Positions 1 to 11,829 of a stretch of DNA of 64,000 nucleotides are shown here, one piece after another; positions within the stretch are counted from its first letter, which is position 1, and each line of letters begins with the position of its first letter. The stretch lies in the NCBI GenBank assembly GCA_963281255.1, contig OY725488.1:2858285-2922284 (forward strand). The letters run 5' to 3'. Under the pieces are notes generated by a model. The model was not told where the DNA came from. It saw only the letters and a program-made list of their open reading frames with translations, and did no database searches. A program made the translations under genes and the position numbers. Source of the DNA: Aphrocallistes beatrix. Lineage: Eukaryota > Porifera > Hexactinellida > Sceptrulophora > Aphrocallistidae.

Positions 1-3000
1 TTAATGCATTCTTAAGTGCTATCGGGACACTTAAGAAGGTACTGGGATATCTTAAGCACTAGTGGAAGACAGAAGAAGCTACTGAGCAATCTTAAGTGAT
101 ATTGGGACATGTAAGAAGGTACTGGGCCATCTTAAGCACTAGTGGAACACGGAAGAAGCTACTGGGCAATCTTAAGTACTACTGGGGCACGTAAGATGGT
201 ACTGGGCCATCTTAAGCACTAATGGAAGACGGAAGAAGCTACTGGGCAATCTTCAGTGCAACCGGGACACGTAAGATGGTACTGGGACATCTTAAGCACT
301 AATTGAACACGGAAGAAGCTACTGGGCAATCTTAAGTGCAACCGGGCACGTAAGATGGTACTGGGACATCTTAAGCACTAATTGAACACGGAAGAAGCTA
401 CTGGGTAATCTTAAGTGCTACCGGGACACGTAAGATGGTACTGGGACATCTTAAGGACTAATGGAACACTGAAGAAGCTACTGGGCGATGCTATTGCGAT
501 ATCTTATTATGAATTTTATTTCGTATGACTATTTTCTTATATTTTGTTTCATCTTTCTTCCGTATTCAACTACATTTTAATGCATTCTTAAGTGCTATCG
601 GGACACTTAAGAAGGTACTGGGATATCTTAAGCACTAGTGGAAGACAGAAGAAGCTACTGAGCAATCTTAAGTGATATTGGGACATGTAAGAAGGTACTG
701 GGCCATCTTAAGCACTAGTGGAACACGGAAGAAGCTACTGGGCAATCTTATGTGCTACCGGGACATGTCAGAAGCTACTGGGCCATCATAAGCACTAATG
801 GAACACGGAAGAAGCTACTGGGCAATCTTATGTGCTACCGGGACATGTAAGATGGTACTGGGCCACCTTAAGCACTAGTGGAACACGGAAGAAGCAACTG
901 GGCAATCTTAAGTGCTACCGGGACACGTAAGATGGTACTGGGACATCTTAAGCACTAGTGGAACACGGAAGAAGCAACTGGGCAATCTTAAGTGCTACCG
1001 GGACACGTAAGATGGTACTGGGACATCTTAAGCACTAGTGGAACACGGAAGAAGCTACTGGGCAATCTTAAGTACTACTGGGGCACGTAAGATGGTACTG
1101 GGCCATCTTAAGCACTAATGGAACACGGAAGAAGCTACTGGGCGATGCTATTGCGATATCTTATTATGAATTTTATTTCGTATGACTATTTTCTTATATT
1201 TTGTTTCATCTTTCTTCCGTATTCAACTACATTTTAATGCATTCTTAAGTGCTATCGGGACACTTAAGAAGGTACTGGGATATCTTAAGCACTAGTGGAA
1301 GACAGAAGAAGCTACTGAGCAATCTTAAGTGATATTGGGACATGTAAGAAGGTACTGGGCCATCTTAAGCACTAGTGGAACACGGAAGAAGCTACTGGGC
1401 AATCTTATGTGCTACCGGGACATGTCAGAAGCTACTGGGCCATCATAAGCACTAATGGAACACGGAAGAAGCTACTGGGCAATCTTAAGTGCTACCGGGA
1501 CACGTAAGATGGTACTGGGACATCTTAAGCACTAGTGGAACACGGAAGAAGCTACTGGGCAATCTTAAGTACTACTGGGGCACGTAAGATGGTACTGGGC
1601 CATCTTAAGCACTAATGGAACACGGAAGAAGCTACTGGGCGATGCTATTGCGATATCTTATTATGAATTTTATTTCGTATGACTATTTTCTTATATTTTG
1701 TTTCATCTTTCTTCCGTATTCAACTACATTTTAATGCATTCTTAAGTGCTATCGGGACACTTAAGAAGGTACTGGGATATCTTAAGCACTAGTGGAAGAC
1801 AGAAGAAGCTACTGAGCAATCTTAAGTGATATTGGGACATGTAAGAAGGTACTGGGCCATCTTAAGCACTAGTGGAACACGGAAGAAGCTACTGGGCAAT
1901 CTTATGTGCTACCGGGACATGTCAGAAGCTACTGGGCCATCATAAGCACTAATGGAACACGGAAGAAGCTACTGGGCAATCTTATGTGCTACCGGGACAT
2001 GTAAGATGGTACTGGGCCACCTTAAGCACTAGTGGAACACGGAAGAAGCAACTGGGCAATCTTAAGTGCTACCGGGACACGTAAGATGGTACTGGGACAT
2101 CTTAAGCACTAGTGGAACACGGAAGAAGCAACTGGGCAATCTTAAGTGCTACCGGGACACGTAAGATGGTACTGGGACATCTTAAGCACTAGTGGAACAC
2201 GGAAGAAGCTACTGGGCAATCTTAAGTACTACTGGGGCACGTAAGATGGTACTGGGCCATCTTAAGCACTAATGGAACACGGAAGAAGCTACTGGGCGAT
2301 GCTATTGCGATATCTTATTATGAATTTTATTTCGTATGACTATTTTCTTATATTTTGTTTCATCTTTCTTCCGTATTCAACTACATTTTAATGCATTCTT
2401 AAGTGCTATCGGGACACTTAAGAAGGTACTGGGATATCTTAAGCACTAGTGGAAGACAGAAGAAGCTACTGAGCAATCTTAAGTGATATTGGGACATGTA
2501 AGAAGGTACTGGGCCATCTTAAGCACTAGTGGAACACGGAAGAAGCTACTGGGCAATCTTAAGTACTACTGGGGCACGTAAGATGGTACTGGGCCATCTT
2601 AAGCACTAATGGAAGACGGAAGAAGCTACTGGGCAATCTTCAGTGCAACCGGGACACGTAAGATGGTACTGGGACATCTTAAGCACTAATTGAACACGGA
2701 AGAAGCTACTGGGCAATCTTAAGTGCAACCGGGCACGTAAGATGGTACTGGGACATCTTAAGCACTAATTGAACACGGAAGAAGCTACTGGGTAATCTTA
2801 AGTGCTACCGGGACACGTAAGATGGTACTGGGACATCTTAAGGACTAATGGAACACTGAAGAAGCTACTGGGCGATGCTATTGCGATATCTTATTATGAA
2901 TTTTATTTCGTATGACTATTTTCTTATATTTTGTTTCATCTTTCTTCCGTATTCAACTACATTTTAATGCATTCTTAAGTGCTATCGGGACACTTAAGAA

Positions 3001-3757
3001 GGTACTGGGATATCTTAAGCACTAGTGGAAGACAGAAGAAGCTACTGAGCAATCTTAAGTGATATTGGGACATGTAAGAAGGTACTGGGCCATCTTAAGC
3101 ACTAGTGGAACACGGAAGAAGCTACTGGGCAATCTTAAGTAGTACCGGGACACGTAAGATGGTACTGGGACATCTTAAGCACTAGTCGAACACGGAAGAA
3201 GCTACTGAGCAATCTTAAGTGCTACCGGGACATGTAAGAAGCTACTGGGCCATCTTAAGAAGGTACTGGGCCATCTTAAGCACTAATGAAACACGGAAGA
3301 TACTGGGCAATCTTAAGTGTTACCGGGACACGTAATATGGTACTGGGACATCCTAAGCACTAGTGGAACACGGAAGAAGCTACTGGGCAATCTTAAGTAC
3401 TACCGGGACACTTAAGAAGGTATTGGGACATCCTAAGCACTAATGAAACACGGAAGAAGCTACTGGGCAATCTTAAGTGCTACCGGGACACGTAAGATGG
3501 TACTGGGACATCTTAAGTGGTACCGGGACATAGGAGATCTTAAGTTCTCCAGGGACAAATATGATTCTAATGATACAATTTATCTGCAACCAGTAATTAT
3601 TACATGTTAGTGGGAGATTTACGTGCAGTTTGACATCTTAAATTCTATTGGGAAACGTACGATGCTACTGCGATATCTTATTATGAATTTTATTTCGTAT
3701 TCTTTCCTTATATTTTGTTTCATCTTTCTTCTGTATTCAAGTACATTTTATTGCATT
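1..3757. repeat. Higher-order satellite array of 40-bp monomers
   Basis: The basic unit is about 40 bp. It alternates between a type starting CTTAAGTGCT and a type starting CTTAAGCACT, so the dimer is about 80 bp. Dimers are grouped into blocks that each begin TTAATGCATTCTTAAG and end with an AT-rich spacer of about 100 bp holding GCGATGCTATTGCGATATC. Block starts are at 1, 577, 1234, 1731, 2388 and 2964, giving lengths of 576, 657, 497, 657 and 576 bp, then a diverged final block reaching about 3757. Length differences are multiples of about 80 bp, as expected from gain or loss of whole dimers by unequal exchange. The first and fifth blocks look identical by eye. The last block is degenerate and marks the array edge; the other edge lies outside the window. 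No coding sense was found. Confidence 0.93.
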
Positions 3758-5329
3758 GAACTCTTGTATATTTATTCCTTCCAGTCTATTTTTATTTCTC
3801 GTTTTCTAATTATAAAACTTTTCAATTCTGTATCATTATCTACCTCGATTTAATTTCCTATTCCTTTCTAAATTTAGTTAGTTCCATTTTCAATTTAAAT
3901 TGTAATCTACATTTACTGATTACATTTCTCATAATTTTGATTCATGTCCCAAGAGCTGAAATTGAATAGGATTGCAGTAGGAATACTTCCTATGTTCAAC
4001 CTCTGCACAACTTCCTCTGAAACTATTTCGCAGATTTGTAATAAATTAAATTTTCTGTAATCAAGATTCCGATGGTAAAAAAATGATTTTACCACGTCAT
4101 TACATGTTGGTGATTGGTTAATGGGCATTTCAGACGATGATCCGAATAAATTATGTTCGCATTGCTGCCGAGTAAGAGGCATTTGAAATCAACTATAGAA
4201 ACAGGAACAAATATGTATAAATATCAGAATTACGATAGTGTGAAATTCAAACACTAAATACCTAACAAATAATGAAATGGCCATTGATAGATTCCTGTGA
4301 TAAACTTCATTTTCCAAGTAGAGTGGGTCATGTTACCTTTCACCACATGTAATATGATAATTCGCATTCCAAATATTTCAAATAGTATCGTGGTTGATAA
4401 TTAAGAGGGAGAAAAAATGTACTAGTACAAGTAGTATATTCGTACAAACTATGATGTAACTGTTCAAACCCAAATCAAAGCAATAAATCTCAATATTACG
4501 TAAATGTGTTGGTTATCCTGTATTTCTGTTTAAATTAGGCACAGATTACCGGAATCACCTGTGTTTATCGTGTTAAACGTGATTATAAATTAGTATTACA
4601 AATATATTTACACTTAAAAATAAAATTATACACTTAACATCCATTCTAATTGAGATATTGGCTTTAAAATACAAAAAATCGGATAAAAACCGCATCAAAT
4701 TATCGTACACACCGACTGTTGGAATGTGCAAGTTGTTAACATTAAACAAATTGAATGAAACTTTGGGAATTTACTTTAAATGTGCTAAGGCAACTTTTGC
4801 ACACCTAGAGAACATGATCTAACAAAAAAATGCATTTTCCCCATCTCTAATACACATCTTAGAAAGGGTCTCAAAGTATTGATACTATTTTATCAGAAAA
4901 TGGTGGATTGGTTTATGAACTTCTCGCTACATGGCTATGGTAAAAAAAACATGCTCTGGATTGTTAATCATAGCCCCCACCCTGTCCTGGGCTTACCGCG
5001 GTCGCTTCCCACAAAACTATGGGATGATTACACCGGTGATGTACACTCATTTCTCCTTCACACATTAGGTTTTTTTCAGCTGACATTGGTTACTTTCTTC
5101 TCCCCCTTCCAGACAATATGACACAATCTTCTTGAGCTGTATTCAGGCTTCCTGCAAGCTCCCCAACTCCACTTCAGTTCCTTCAAGTGTTGCTCAAAAT
5201 TATTTGAATTAGTCACCAATTGTTGACCTAGTATTTTTAAAATCTGTTCCAATACCCTGTGAAATCGGGGCCCTTTACTAACTCTCCCAGGTCCACATTG
5301 AAAGCTTCTCTATTGGCAAATCTCTAATC
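3758..5329. other. AT-rich sequence flanking the satellite
   Basis: Apart from the short open frame at 3913-4182 I see no gene, terminal inverted repeat or tandem array here. Other open stretches are short and have AT-driven composition. Confidence 0.5.
3913..4182 (-). CDS. Unrecognised 89-codon open frame, possibly a transposon-derived exon
   Basis: The frame opens at ATG (4180-4182) and runs to a stop at 3913. A plausible acceptor (pyrimidine-rich stretch ending CGGCAG) lies just inside the start, so the frame may be an internal or last exon beginning QCEHNLFGSS. Composition is protein-like rather than AT-biased: NQSPTCNDVVKSFFYHR, then a helix-like stretch ending in IGSIPTAIL. The layout (PT..DV..FFYHR, later an IPT motif) reminds me of N-terminal segments of unclassified invertebrate transposon proteins, but I cannot tie it to a named family. 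No companion exon was found nearby. It may be a relic. Confidence 0.25.
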   Translation of the reverse strand: MPLTRQQCEHNLFGSSSEMPINQSPTCNDVVKSFFYHRNLDYRKFNLLQICEIVSEEVVQRLNIGSIPTAILFNFSSWDMNQNYEKCNQ

Positions 5330-5548
5330 TCAACATCCAAAGAAGTAACAAACAAGTAAACCTGGTTTGTAAACAACTTTGATGTGTCTACCCAGATCGG
5401 TAAAGTTGTTTCTTTTTGCTTCTACCTCATCTATAATATCCGTCGGATCAAGTATCTCTCCAGCTAAACATGTAAAACCATCATCATCGTTCTTGTAACA
5501 TCTCATATTTACTATTGCAAGTCTTTGATATGGTTCTCCTTCGTTGCT
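5330..5548 (-). CDS. Candidate exon, unrecognised acidic protein fragment
   Basis: An open frame of 72 sense codons follows a possible acceptor (ACAAG before 5548) and ends at TGA (5330-5332). It reads SNEGEPYQRLAIVNMRCY and then an aspartate-rich stretch, GEILDPTDIIDEVEAKR and GRHIKVVYKPG. The composition is balanced and unlike the surrounding AT-rich noise. A possible donor follows KPG. Open segments continue below it with stops between them, so this may be a decaying gene. No family recognised. Confidence 0.25.
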   Translation of the reverse strand, partial: SNEGEPYQRLAIVNMRCYKNDDDGFTCLAGEILDPTDIIDEVEAKRNNFTDLGRHIKVVYKPGLLVCYFFGC

Positions 5549-6349
5549 CTTGTCTCGAGTCCAGGGTGTTTAAAACAATGGAGCAAGGTTTATTCACAAT
5601 ATATCAATAACCACTCCATCGTCTCCTCTTCTTATTATCTTAGACTGGCTCCGTAAAACATCGTATCACTTTCACAATCTTCTGCCCCCACACTGTAATA
5701 TTAAAACCCTACTATTAAAACTCGATTAACACCCTACTTGGACTTGGGGTACAAAGTATAAATAGAAAAATCCCACTTTCATTTTCATTTTCAATTAACT
5801 TTCACTTTCACTTCAACATTCCGAGTCCAAGTAGGGTTAATCATAGCATTCTATACACTAAGGCAATGGTGCTGATTAGTGGACTTGGACTAGGGATTGG
5901 TTAGATCAGTCAAATTTGATTTCCTAAAAATGGTTCGATTATGCTGGTATATAGCTTCGGACATTGCATACTGATCGTTTTCATGAATTCTACATCGATT
6001 TACAACCTGAAACTGAAGAATGGTTTAGAGCAATTCCACACCCACGGAAGGACTATGCAAACACGCAAATGAGAGTAAGTTTCTATAATTATGTTTCATT
6101 TACTGATCGTCAGATTTACACTTCTACTCACCGTTTATGTATGTGTACATCATTTCAAACCAGATGACATCGAGATTTGAGAGAGCCCTTACCTACAATG
6201 ACGGGCTTCGCACTGTTACAGTTTCCAGAGATAGAATAGCTCTTAATAAACTGCATTACCCAGTACATTCCCCAACCTTCCTATCTATGCGAAACCAATT
6301 CCAAGTTAAGAAACTATCTTTGGATCACAAAGAACGATTGCTGATGGAA

Positions 6350-6495
6350 TCTGCCTACTCTAAAAGAGCATTACTGACAACGAAGAAAAGGTAGATAAGT
6401 TCTTAGTTAGTTCATTTCCAGATCTGCCTACTCTAAAAGAGCATTACTGACAACGAAGAAAAGGTAGATAAGTTCTTAGTTAGTTCATTTCCAGA
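6350..6495. repeat. Direct duplication of 73 bp
   Basis: Two adjacent copies with period 73 (6350-6422 and 6423-6495) appear identical. The first copy spans the end of coding segment B, including its stop and possible donor, so the duplication creates two possible exon ends. Confidence 0.9.
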
Positions 6496-7064
6496 TCTTC
6501 TTTCTAGACTAAATTTAATCGACCTACGAAACGGCTGGATAGCTCCTGTGTAACAACTCTTATTTTTTATTGAGATAATTATTTCAGAAGCCGGACCTTT
6601 CATGACCGATCCATGTCAATTATGACGAATTATATATCAAAGCATTTGAAAATAAAAACGTCACAATTCCGACCTCACGAATTTCTATAAATGACACTCG
6701 CTCAGTTGAGACCATCCTCAATGAGGTTGATGAGTATTTCCAATATTTCAACTTAATAGCTCTCAAACTGAATATTCTATTCAAAATCATGTAGTTTTTC
6801 ATCCATCACCTCGAGAGTGCAATTAATTAAGCTTATTGACTTATCAGACCTAGACATAAGTGAAATACATACAGTGAATCTTTGAATATTTCATTCCACT
6901 GTTTTCGGCGCCATCGACAGTCCAAGTGATCCCCCACAATTGTATTTCCAACCATTGTTCGTCCAATTCCGTTAGGATCTAGCTCCGCGGTTGATATCTT
7001 TCTAATTATAATTACAACAATGAGTGATATCGATAGTTGATATCTATTTGTTGATGCTCTACAT

Positions 7065-7258
7065 CAGTGGTTCTGAACCTTTTCAATCAGTGTACCCCTT
7101 GGTGTGAAAATGAGGCTTCACGTACCCCTCTAATTTTTGTTTTATTTTGTTTGTTGGTTTGATTTGGGATGAACTGCATGAATATATTGCTTAATTTAAA
7201 AAATTTACCGCAGGTACCCCCTGGGGGTGCTACGCGTACCCCAGTTTCAGAACCGCTG
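7065..7258. mobile_element. hAT-type MITE
   Basis: The ends are CAGTGGTTCTGAACC and its partner GTTTCAGAACCGCTG, typical of hAT elements. Flanks are CTCTACAT and CTTTACAG, an 8-bp duplication matching at 6 of 8 positions, so it is old. It is 194 bp, noncoding, and sits inside the TTAA/TIR element. Confidence 0.7.
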
Positions 7259-7263
7259 CTTTA

Positions 7264-7520
7264 CAGGGTGTTTCAAAAGTATTGGCCCCTTGAACATTTT
7301 AACTTAAATACTACATAAAATACATGCTGAATTTCATTTGCCAATATAATAACCTTTCAATTCTAGTACTTTCGTAACTCGATTTGGCATACTACTCACT
7401 AAATTATCTAAGAATGATTTCGATATTACTATTTCAGCGGCCCGATTAATAATTTTTTGATTTCTTAGTTTGTTTTTGTGGCTCTATTAGAAGCGGTACC
7501 AAGACATTTGAAACACCCTG
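7264..7520. mobile_element. TA-flanked mariner/Tc1-type MITE
   Basis: The inverted ends share CAGGGTGTTTCAAA and are flanked by TA on both sides (7262-7263, 7521-7522). It is 257 bp and noncoding. It begins within the right-hand target duplication of the neighbouring hAT MITE. Confidence 0.75.
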
Positions 7521-8071
7521 TATGTACTGATAATTATCTATATCCGTTACAAATATTATTTCGAACCAAAGTTAGTACCTAATTATTGTATTATATTCTT
7601 ACAGATAAATCCTCCGACATGATCTATCACCCCTGTATCTACAACCGTCTGAATGAATTCTCTACTTCATCATTATCGAGTAACTCCACTAACGGCTACA
7701 ATGACACTTATTCAAGACGCATCGGAGTTACATTCTACTCCTATCATAATATCTCGCTTCTACTCGACTTTCTAAACTATCTCTGCTCTTTTTAACTGTG
7801 AATCACATGTTACCAATTATACTTATTTCTGCTTGATTATTTATTAATTTACTTATTACATGTCCACTATGTATAAAATTATCTCCAGACCATTCATGAT
7901 TTCATAAAAGGGAAGTAGGTTATTAATTATTTACTTAATATGGGTAGTTACAGCAAATTTACAATTGTATTATAATTTTGAAATCAAAATAAACTAACTG
8001 ATCTAACCGATCCCTAGTCCAAGTCCACTAATCAGCACCATTGCCTTAGTGTATAGAATGCTATAGGTTAA

Positions 8072-9358
8072 GGATACCGCCCTCGAAAAACTTTGCCTGG
8101 CGTAAAAAAAAACGGCAAAATTTTTTATTGCTAATTTCATTGTATCAATGAGCGGTCTACCATCTGATAGTACTAGTTGGAAGGTATTTATTTTGATTTT
8201 TATGAGTTAACCCCCTAAAGTTTAGCGTTAATAAAAATTGAAAAATTATTGGAGGTTTTTGACGCATTTACCAATTAGTTTTTAACTTATTTGATATTTT
8301 TTTAATGATATGGACCTTAACATTGTTTTGGCACCTTTAGAGATTATATAACATAAAGATTTAGAAGAATGGCCTGATAAAATCCAAACAAAATAGCTCT
8401 ATAAGGGAGTTCACTTATATAATGCTTGGGAAATCGCCTGATTGATATCAGATATTTAGCGATCACTGGATCAGAAATAAAATTCTGTGATCTTTTCAAA
8501 AAAAAAATTTGTTCGGATCAGACCATTTGTTCTTGAGATATCGCTTATTATAGGTAAAGTTCGGGCATAATATCTCTCTATGGTATCGAAAGAGGCCGAT
8601 GTCATATCTATTGAAGACATATAATCTATTATATTCTTAAATAAAAGGATATATGCGAAAATATATACGTTCCTCAAACATTCCTTTGTCAAAAAATAAA
8701 TAATTCTCGACTTATCATTGATTTAATTGTAATACTCATAACTCATTTTACATTCTTCTTAGCATCTAAACTTTAAATCTCTATATCTCTTTAAAATTTC
8801 AAAATCTTTAAAATTTCAAAATTGACCGTCTTTACAGAATTTTAACTCAAAATTGGTTTGAGATGGAGGTTTGAAAATTTGTTGAGTTGTTCCATATTAT
8901 TTGGCGATGAACGTAAGACCACTTTATTTTCGATATATTATAACTTGGTGATTATATTCCTGAATCCCCCAAAATACAGACATTTTTTGACCTTTTTTGG
9001 CCCTTTTTTTTCGACACCGATAAAATTCACAATTTTTGTTGTTTTTACTTTCTCTTGGTCCTATGAAGTTGTATATTTGGTAGACTATCTATTATTCGAT
9101 TTTGGATGCATTTGATTCCTTGGAATGTCCTAAACAATTCCTTGAGTGCCCGAATTTCTACCATTAAGATGTGCTAGAGAAAAACTAAAAAAACACAATG
9201 AGACGCTGTATCTCAAAAACTAGAAATGAGAATCCAAAACGGTTTGGAATGTGTAATTATTTCTTGACGGAGATACCTGCCCACGCATAACATCTCTTAT
9301 AGCTCTACCTTCATCGTATGCTGTAAGCCAAATCATATGTTTTTCGAGGGCGGTATCC
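8072..9358. mobile_element. TTAA-flanked non-autonomous element, family 'GGATACC'
   Basis: Both ends read GGATACCGCCCTCGAAAAAC (the right one inverted, 9339-9358) and are bounded by TTAA (8068-8071, 9359-9362). It is 1287 bp. I find no coding sequence; the open frame at 8858-9115 is incidental. A longer relative lies at 21682-23608, and that one is nested inside a truncated third copy. TTAA targeting fits piggyBac or Kolobok superfamilies. Confidence 0.85.
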
Positions 9359-9362
9359 TTAA

Positions 9363-9943
9363 AATGATAAAAATTGTAAATTCTCTAGGTGAATGAAAAA
9401 AAGGGAAAAAACCAGCGAAAATGTATGTTTTTTGTGGAAATCAGGAGTTAAATCATCAAGTGATATGATATCGAAAATCGAGTGGTCCTGTTTCATCGTA
9501 ACTTGATAACCACCATGGATGCACAACTTCTATCGTAACTTGATTACCATAATAAAACTTGATTATTATCATGGATCCATAATATCTATTTGTAACCAGA
9601 TATGATCTCCCTATTTGCTTGAATTAATAACTAAACTTGCTTGATGCAGTGTAGTATATTTAGCTAACAACTATTTTGGCTCGCTCGTTCTTTAGCTAAT
9701 CAAAATTCTTCGTATTTATTGCTTCAATTATATAATTTCTCAGTTTTATTGAACATTTTATATTGCACAACCTCAATAAATCTAGTAGGGACGGCAATAT
9801 GTCAGAAAAATCAGGATAATCTTTAATCCTTTAAACAATGTACGTAGTACCAATAATATGTATATTTTTAAATTTGACTTTGGCTATCAATGCATTTATA
9901 ATTTCAAATAAATCTAAATAGTGATACTTTTTGAAATTAAATG
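9363..9943. other. Noncoding spacer
   Basis: AT-rich with a few short imperfect direct repeats around GTAACTTGATTACC (about 9490-9560). Nothing else recognised. Confidence 0.4.
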
Positions 9944-10631
9944 TCAATAATAACAGAACATTAAAAGAGACATATCGACTTTTTTTAATATACGATCCAT
10001 TGGGATAGGAATTATGTTAATTCTAACAGAAATAAGGGTTTTCGCTAGTGTCCTGGAGTTTGAAACTATCGTATTCGAGTTTATTAGTCGGATAACTGGC
10101 TCATAATGATGTTGATGAGGATTTGAAATATAGAGACAGATATTTTGAGGATCTCTAATAAACTCGATACATCCTGAGTATCTGTTCCAAATGACTCGCA
10201 TCTGGAGTTTTTTAGCATCATGCTGCTCTGTCGCAATGAAGACATCAGAATCTAACATGCACGCTCTCGCCATTACCTCGACATCTGTCGCCCAAATACC
10301 ATCTTCAGTCATGGCTGATGTTTTTAGATAGGAAATCAGAGACAAATCCTTATTAAATGTTTTTAGATAACGATTGATGATGGGTTTTCCATCCGTCACC
10401 ATGTACCTATATGTTTCAGCTCTAAGCTTTGCATGATGCTCTTCTGTGTCTGCTATAATTTTAGATAGGCATCTAAAAAAGCAGTTACCGTCCATCCCAA
10501 TTCTGCTAGTTTGCCACGGAATAAATTTTGATAAAAGAGAACCGGTCAGTGTTGATTGTTGCTCAAGATATTCTTTGAAGGTAACTCCAAGTTGCAAACA
10601 TTTCATCTTTTGCCATTGTTCTGTAACCGGC
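9944..10631 (-). CDS. OTU-family cysteine protease domain, C-terminal exon of the Ginger1 element
   Basis: The 220-residue open frame from ATG at 10606 has the OTU signature DGNCFFRCLS (Asp39, Cys42), a WATDVEVMARAC segment (105-116), and the catalytic His in HQHHYEPV (His167). The Asp-Cys and HxY-type blocks are intact. OTU domains cleave ubiquitin-like conjugates; in transposons their target is unknown. The reading frame continues upstream of the Met (VTEQWQKMKC), so the Met is probably internal and the exon begins near 10631 after a TTAG. The preceding exon is the integrase C-terminus. No catalytic residue is lost, in contrast to the damaged integrase. Confidence 0.75.
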
Positions 10632-10867
10632 TAATAGAATGGCCCGGTTTTAGATAGAGGTGGAAACTTGAAGGGGAACTGTTCAGTTATCGACGAAAAT
10701 TTCCAGCTAATCAATTCCACTTCTAGCAATTCACAAATCTAAAATAAAACAGATTTTTCATCGAAAACAATCAAACACCTTCATTGATAAATAAGTAAGA
10801 ATGCTTAACTTACAACTGGGTATAAAACCTTGTGAGAGTAGTTGAGAAGCGATGTATTATTTCTCTA

Positions 10868-10965
10868 ATATCCCCAAACGCCCACTGGGTAACTCTGCGG
10901 ACACACAGTGTCCGCAAACCGCGCAGCAGAAGCAAGCGAAGTGCGCTTGTCTATAATATAGTCCG
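10868..10965 (+). repeat. G-family MITE fragment (GC-rich end)
   Basis: About 98 bp of the GC-rich terminal block of the G family. It contains the hairpin TGCGGACAC-ACA-GTGTCCGCA (10896-10916) and ends GCAAGCGAAGTGCGCTTGT. It lies between the integrase and OTU parts of the Ginger1 relic. Confidence 0.8.
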
Positions 10966-11003
10966 ATATATATATTACAACTTTGCTCATTTGAACTAAA
11001 TAC

Positions 11004-11391
11004 CTGCTCCTCGCGTTGTGTATATTTTTTCGAGATGTGAATAGGGTATGAAACACTTTTCTGTCTGACTTCAGTAACGAGGTGACTTTTTGTTAAATTT
11101 TTAGCAGTAAAAGGTCCAAGATAATTTGGTTGGCTCTTCGTGTTTGGAAGCCTTTTGTCCTTTTTGATATTACGAACGATGAACTTATCTCCTTCCTGAA
11201 TATCAGATATATATAATATTATAGCAGGTATTGTAGCATGCAGTAAATAAAAAGCAATCAGCATCGAGCTAGCAATTACCTGTTGGTTTTTACTTTTTTT
11301 ATCATAGATACGCTTTTGTCTGACCTGCTCTACTTTGATATTCAGACGCACTTCAGACTCATTCTGCTGGCGAATAAATTTCATTTCGTGG
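11004..11391 (-). pseudogene. Ginger1 integrase C-terminal region with GPF motif (two exons)
   Basis: Two exons are separated by an 84-bp intron (11196-11279, GTAATT...ATTCAG) that happens to be open. The joined reading passes from RQKRIYDKKSKNQQ to EGDKFIVRNIKKDKR and then NYLGPFTAKNL. This is the layout of gypsy-type integrase C-termini: the YDKK tract, a GD..L/F-VRN tract, then GPY/F. Upstream, a second frame reads PRNEIYSPAE, the usual sequence preceding this part, so a frameshift separates them. The 3' exon ends at a donor after GAGGAGCAG (11004). DNA binding is the expected role. Confidence 0.65.
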
Positions 11392-11829
11392 CCTATTATG
11401 TGAAATTATGTGAAAAATTGTTGCGTCACATGTAGCTGTTCTCTGTACAATTTTAACACACGTTGCAGGGTGGGAAAATCAAGACATATTTTTGGGGAGA
11501 TGATTGAGTTAGAGATCAACAATCATTTGTACTAAGTATAGAAACCACAGTAAATTCATTCCAAAATGTGATTATCAGTGCTTTGCTTGAAGGATCAAGA
11601 TAACAAAAATAGTACAAGTGATGAATTATTCACTACATTGTGCAATTGTTAGGAAATCGCTGCAAAAATCAAAAGAAAATCTGGGCGAGTAATCAAATAA
11701 TGTCTTACATCGTAGAACTTTAGCATTATTATTTATACAACCAGGGTACACTACGTCAATGCATGATTTAGATTTCTTTTCAATAATTTCGAAAGGATTA
11801 ATTAGTAAAGAAAACGTCCATTTAGTATA

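Larger units (their letters stand above)
5955..7795 (+). pseudogene. Unrecognised, probably spliced gene carried by the TTAA/TIR element
   Basis: Several protein-like segments lie in order between the inverted ends. Segment A (5955-6074: RFHEFYIDLQPETEEWFRAI...) ends at a perfect GTAAGT donor. Segment B (6164-6392: MTSRFERALTYNDGLRTVTV...) follows an acceptor at AACCAG in the same phase. A later segment reads DKFLVSSFPDLLSRLNLIDL. Another (about 6618-6790) reads VNYDELYIKAFENKNVTIPT and then SVETILNEVDEYFQYFN. A last segment (7604-7795) follows a TTACAG acceptor and ends at TAA. A 73-bp tandem duplication (6350-6495) and a frame change break continuity, so this copy is probably dead. No Met start is certain. 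I recognise no family; it could be the transposase, a second element protein or captured cargo. Confidence 0.35.
5841..8067. mobile_element. TIR element with ~66-bp inverted ends next to TTAA sites
   Basis: The left end (5844-5909) and right end (7998-8064) are near-perfect inverted repeats of about 66 bp, sharing TAGCATTCTATACACTAAGG. TTAA lies just outside both ends (5837-5840 and 8068-8071), which suggests a TTAA target preference as in piggyBac or Kolobok. The first few bases differ between ends, so the exact tips are uncertain. The interior holds open coding segments on the + strand (5955-7795) and two younger MITEs. An AATAAA-like signal lies close to the right end, after the last open segment. 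No transposase motif was recognised. Confidence 0.7.

Noticed and set aside
1-3550. CRISPR-like array of regularly spaced repeats
   Set aside because: The repeats are contiguous 40-bp monomers without unique spacers, in a eukaryotic context: a satellite.
3623-3853. 76-codon open frame at the satellite edge
   Set aside because: It overlaps the AT-rich spacer of the satellite, starts inside repeat sequence, and its Phe/Tyr/Ser/Ile-rich product is typical of AT-rich noise.
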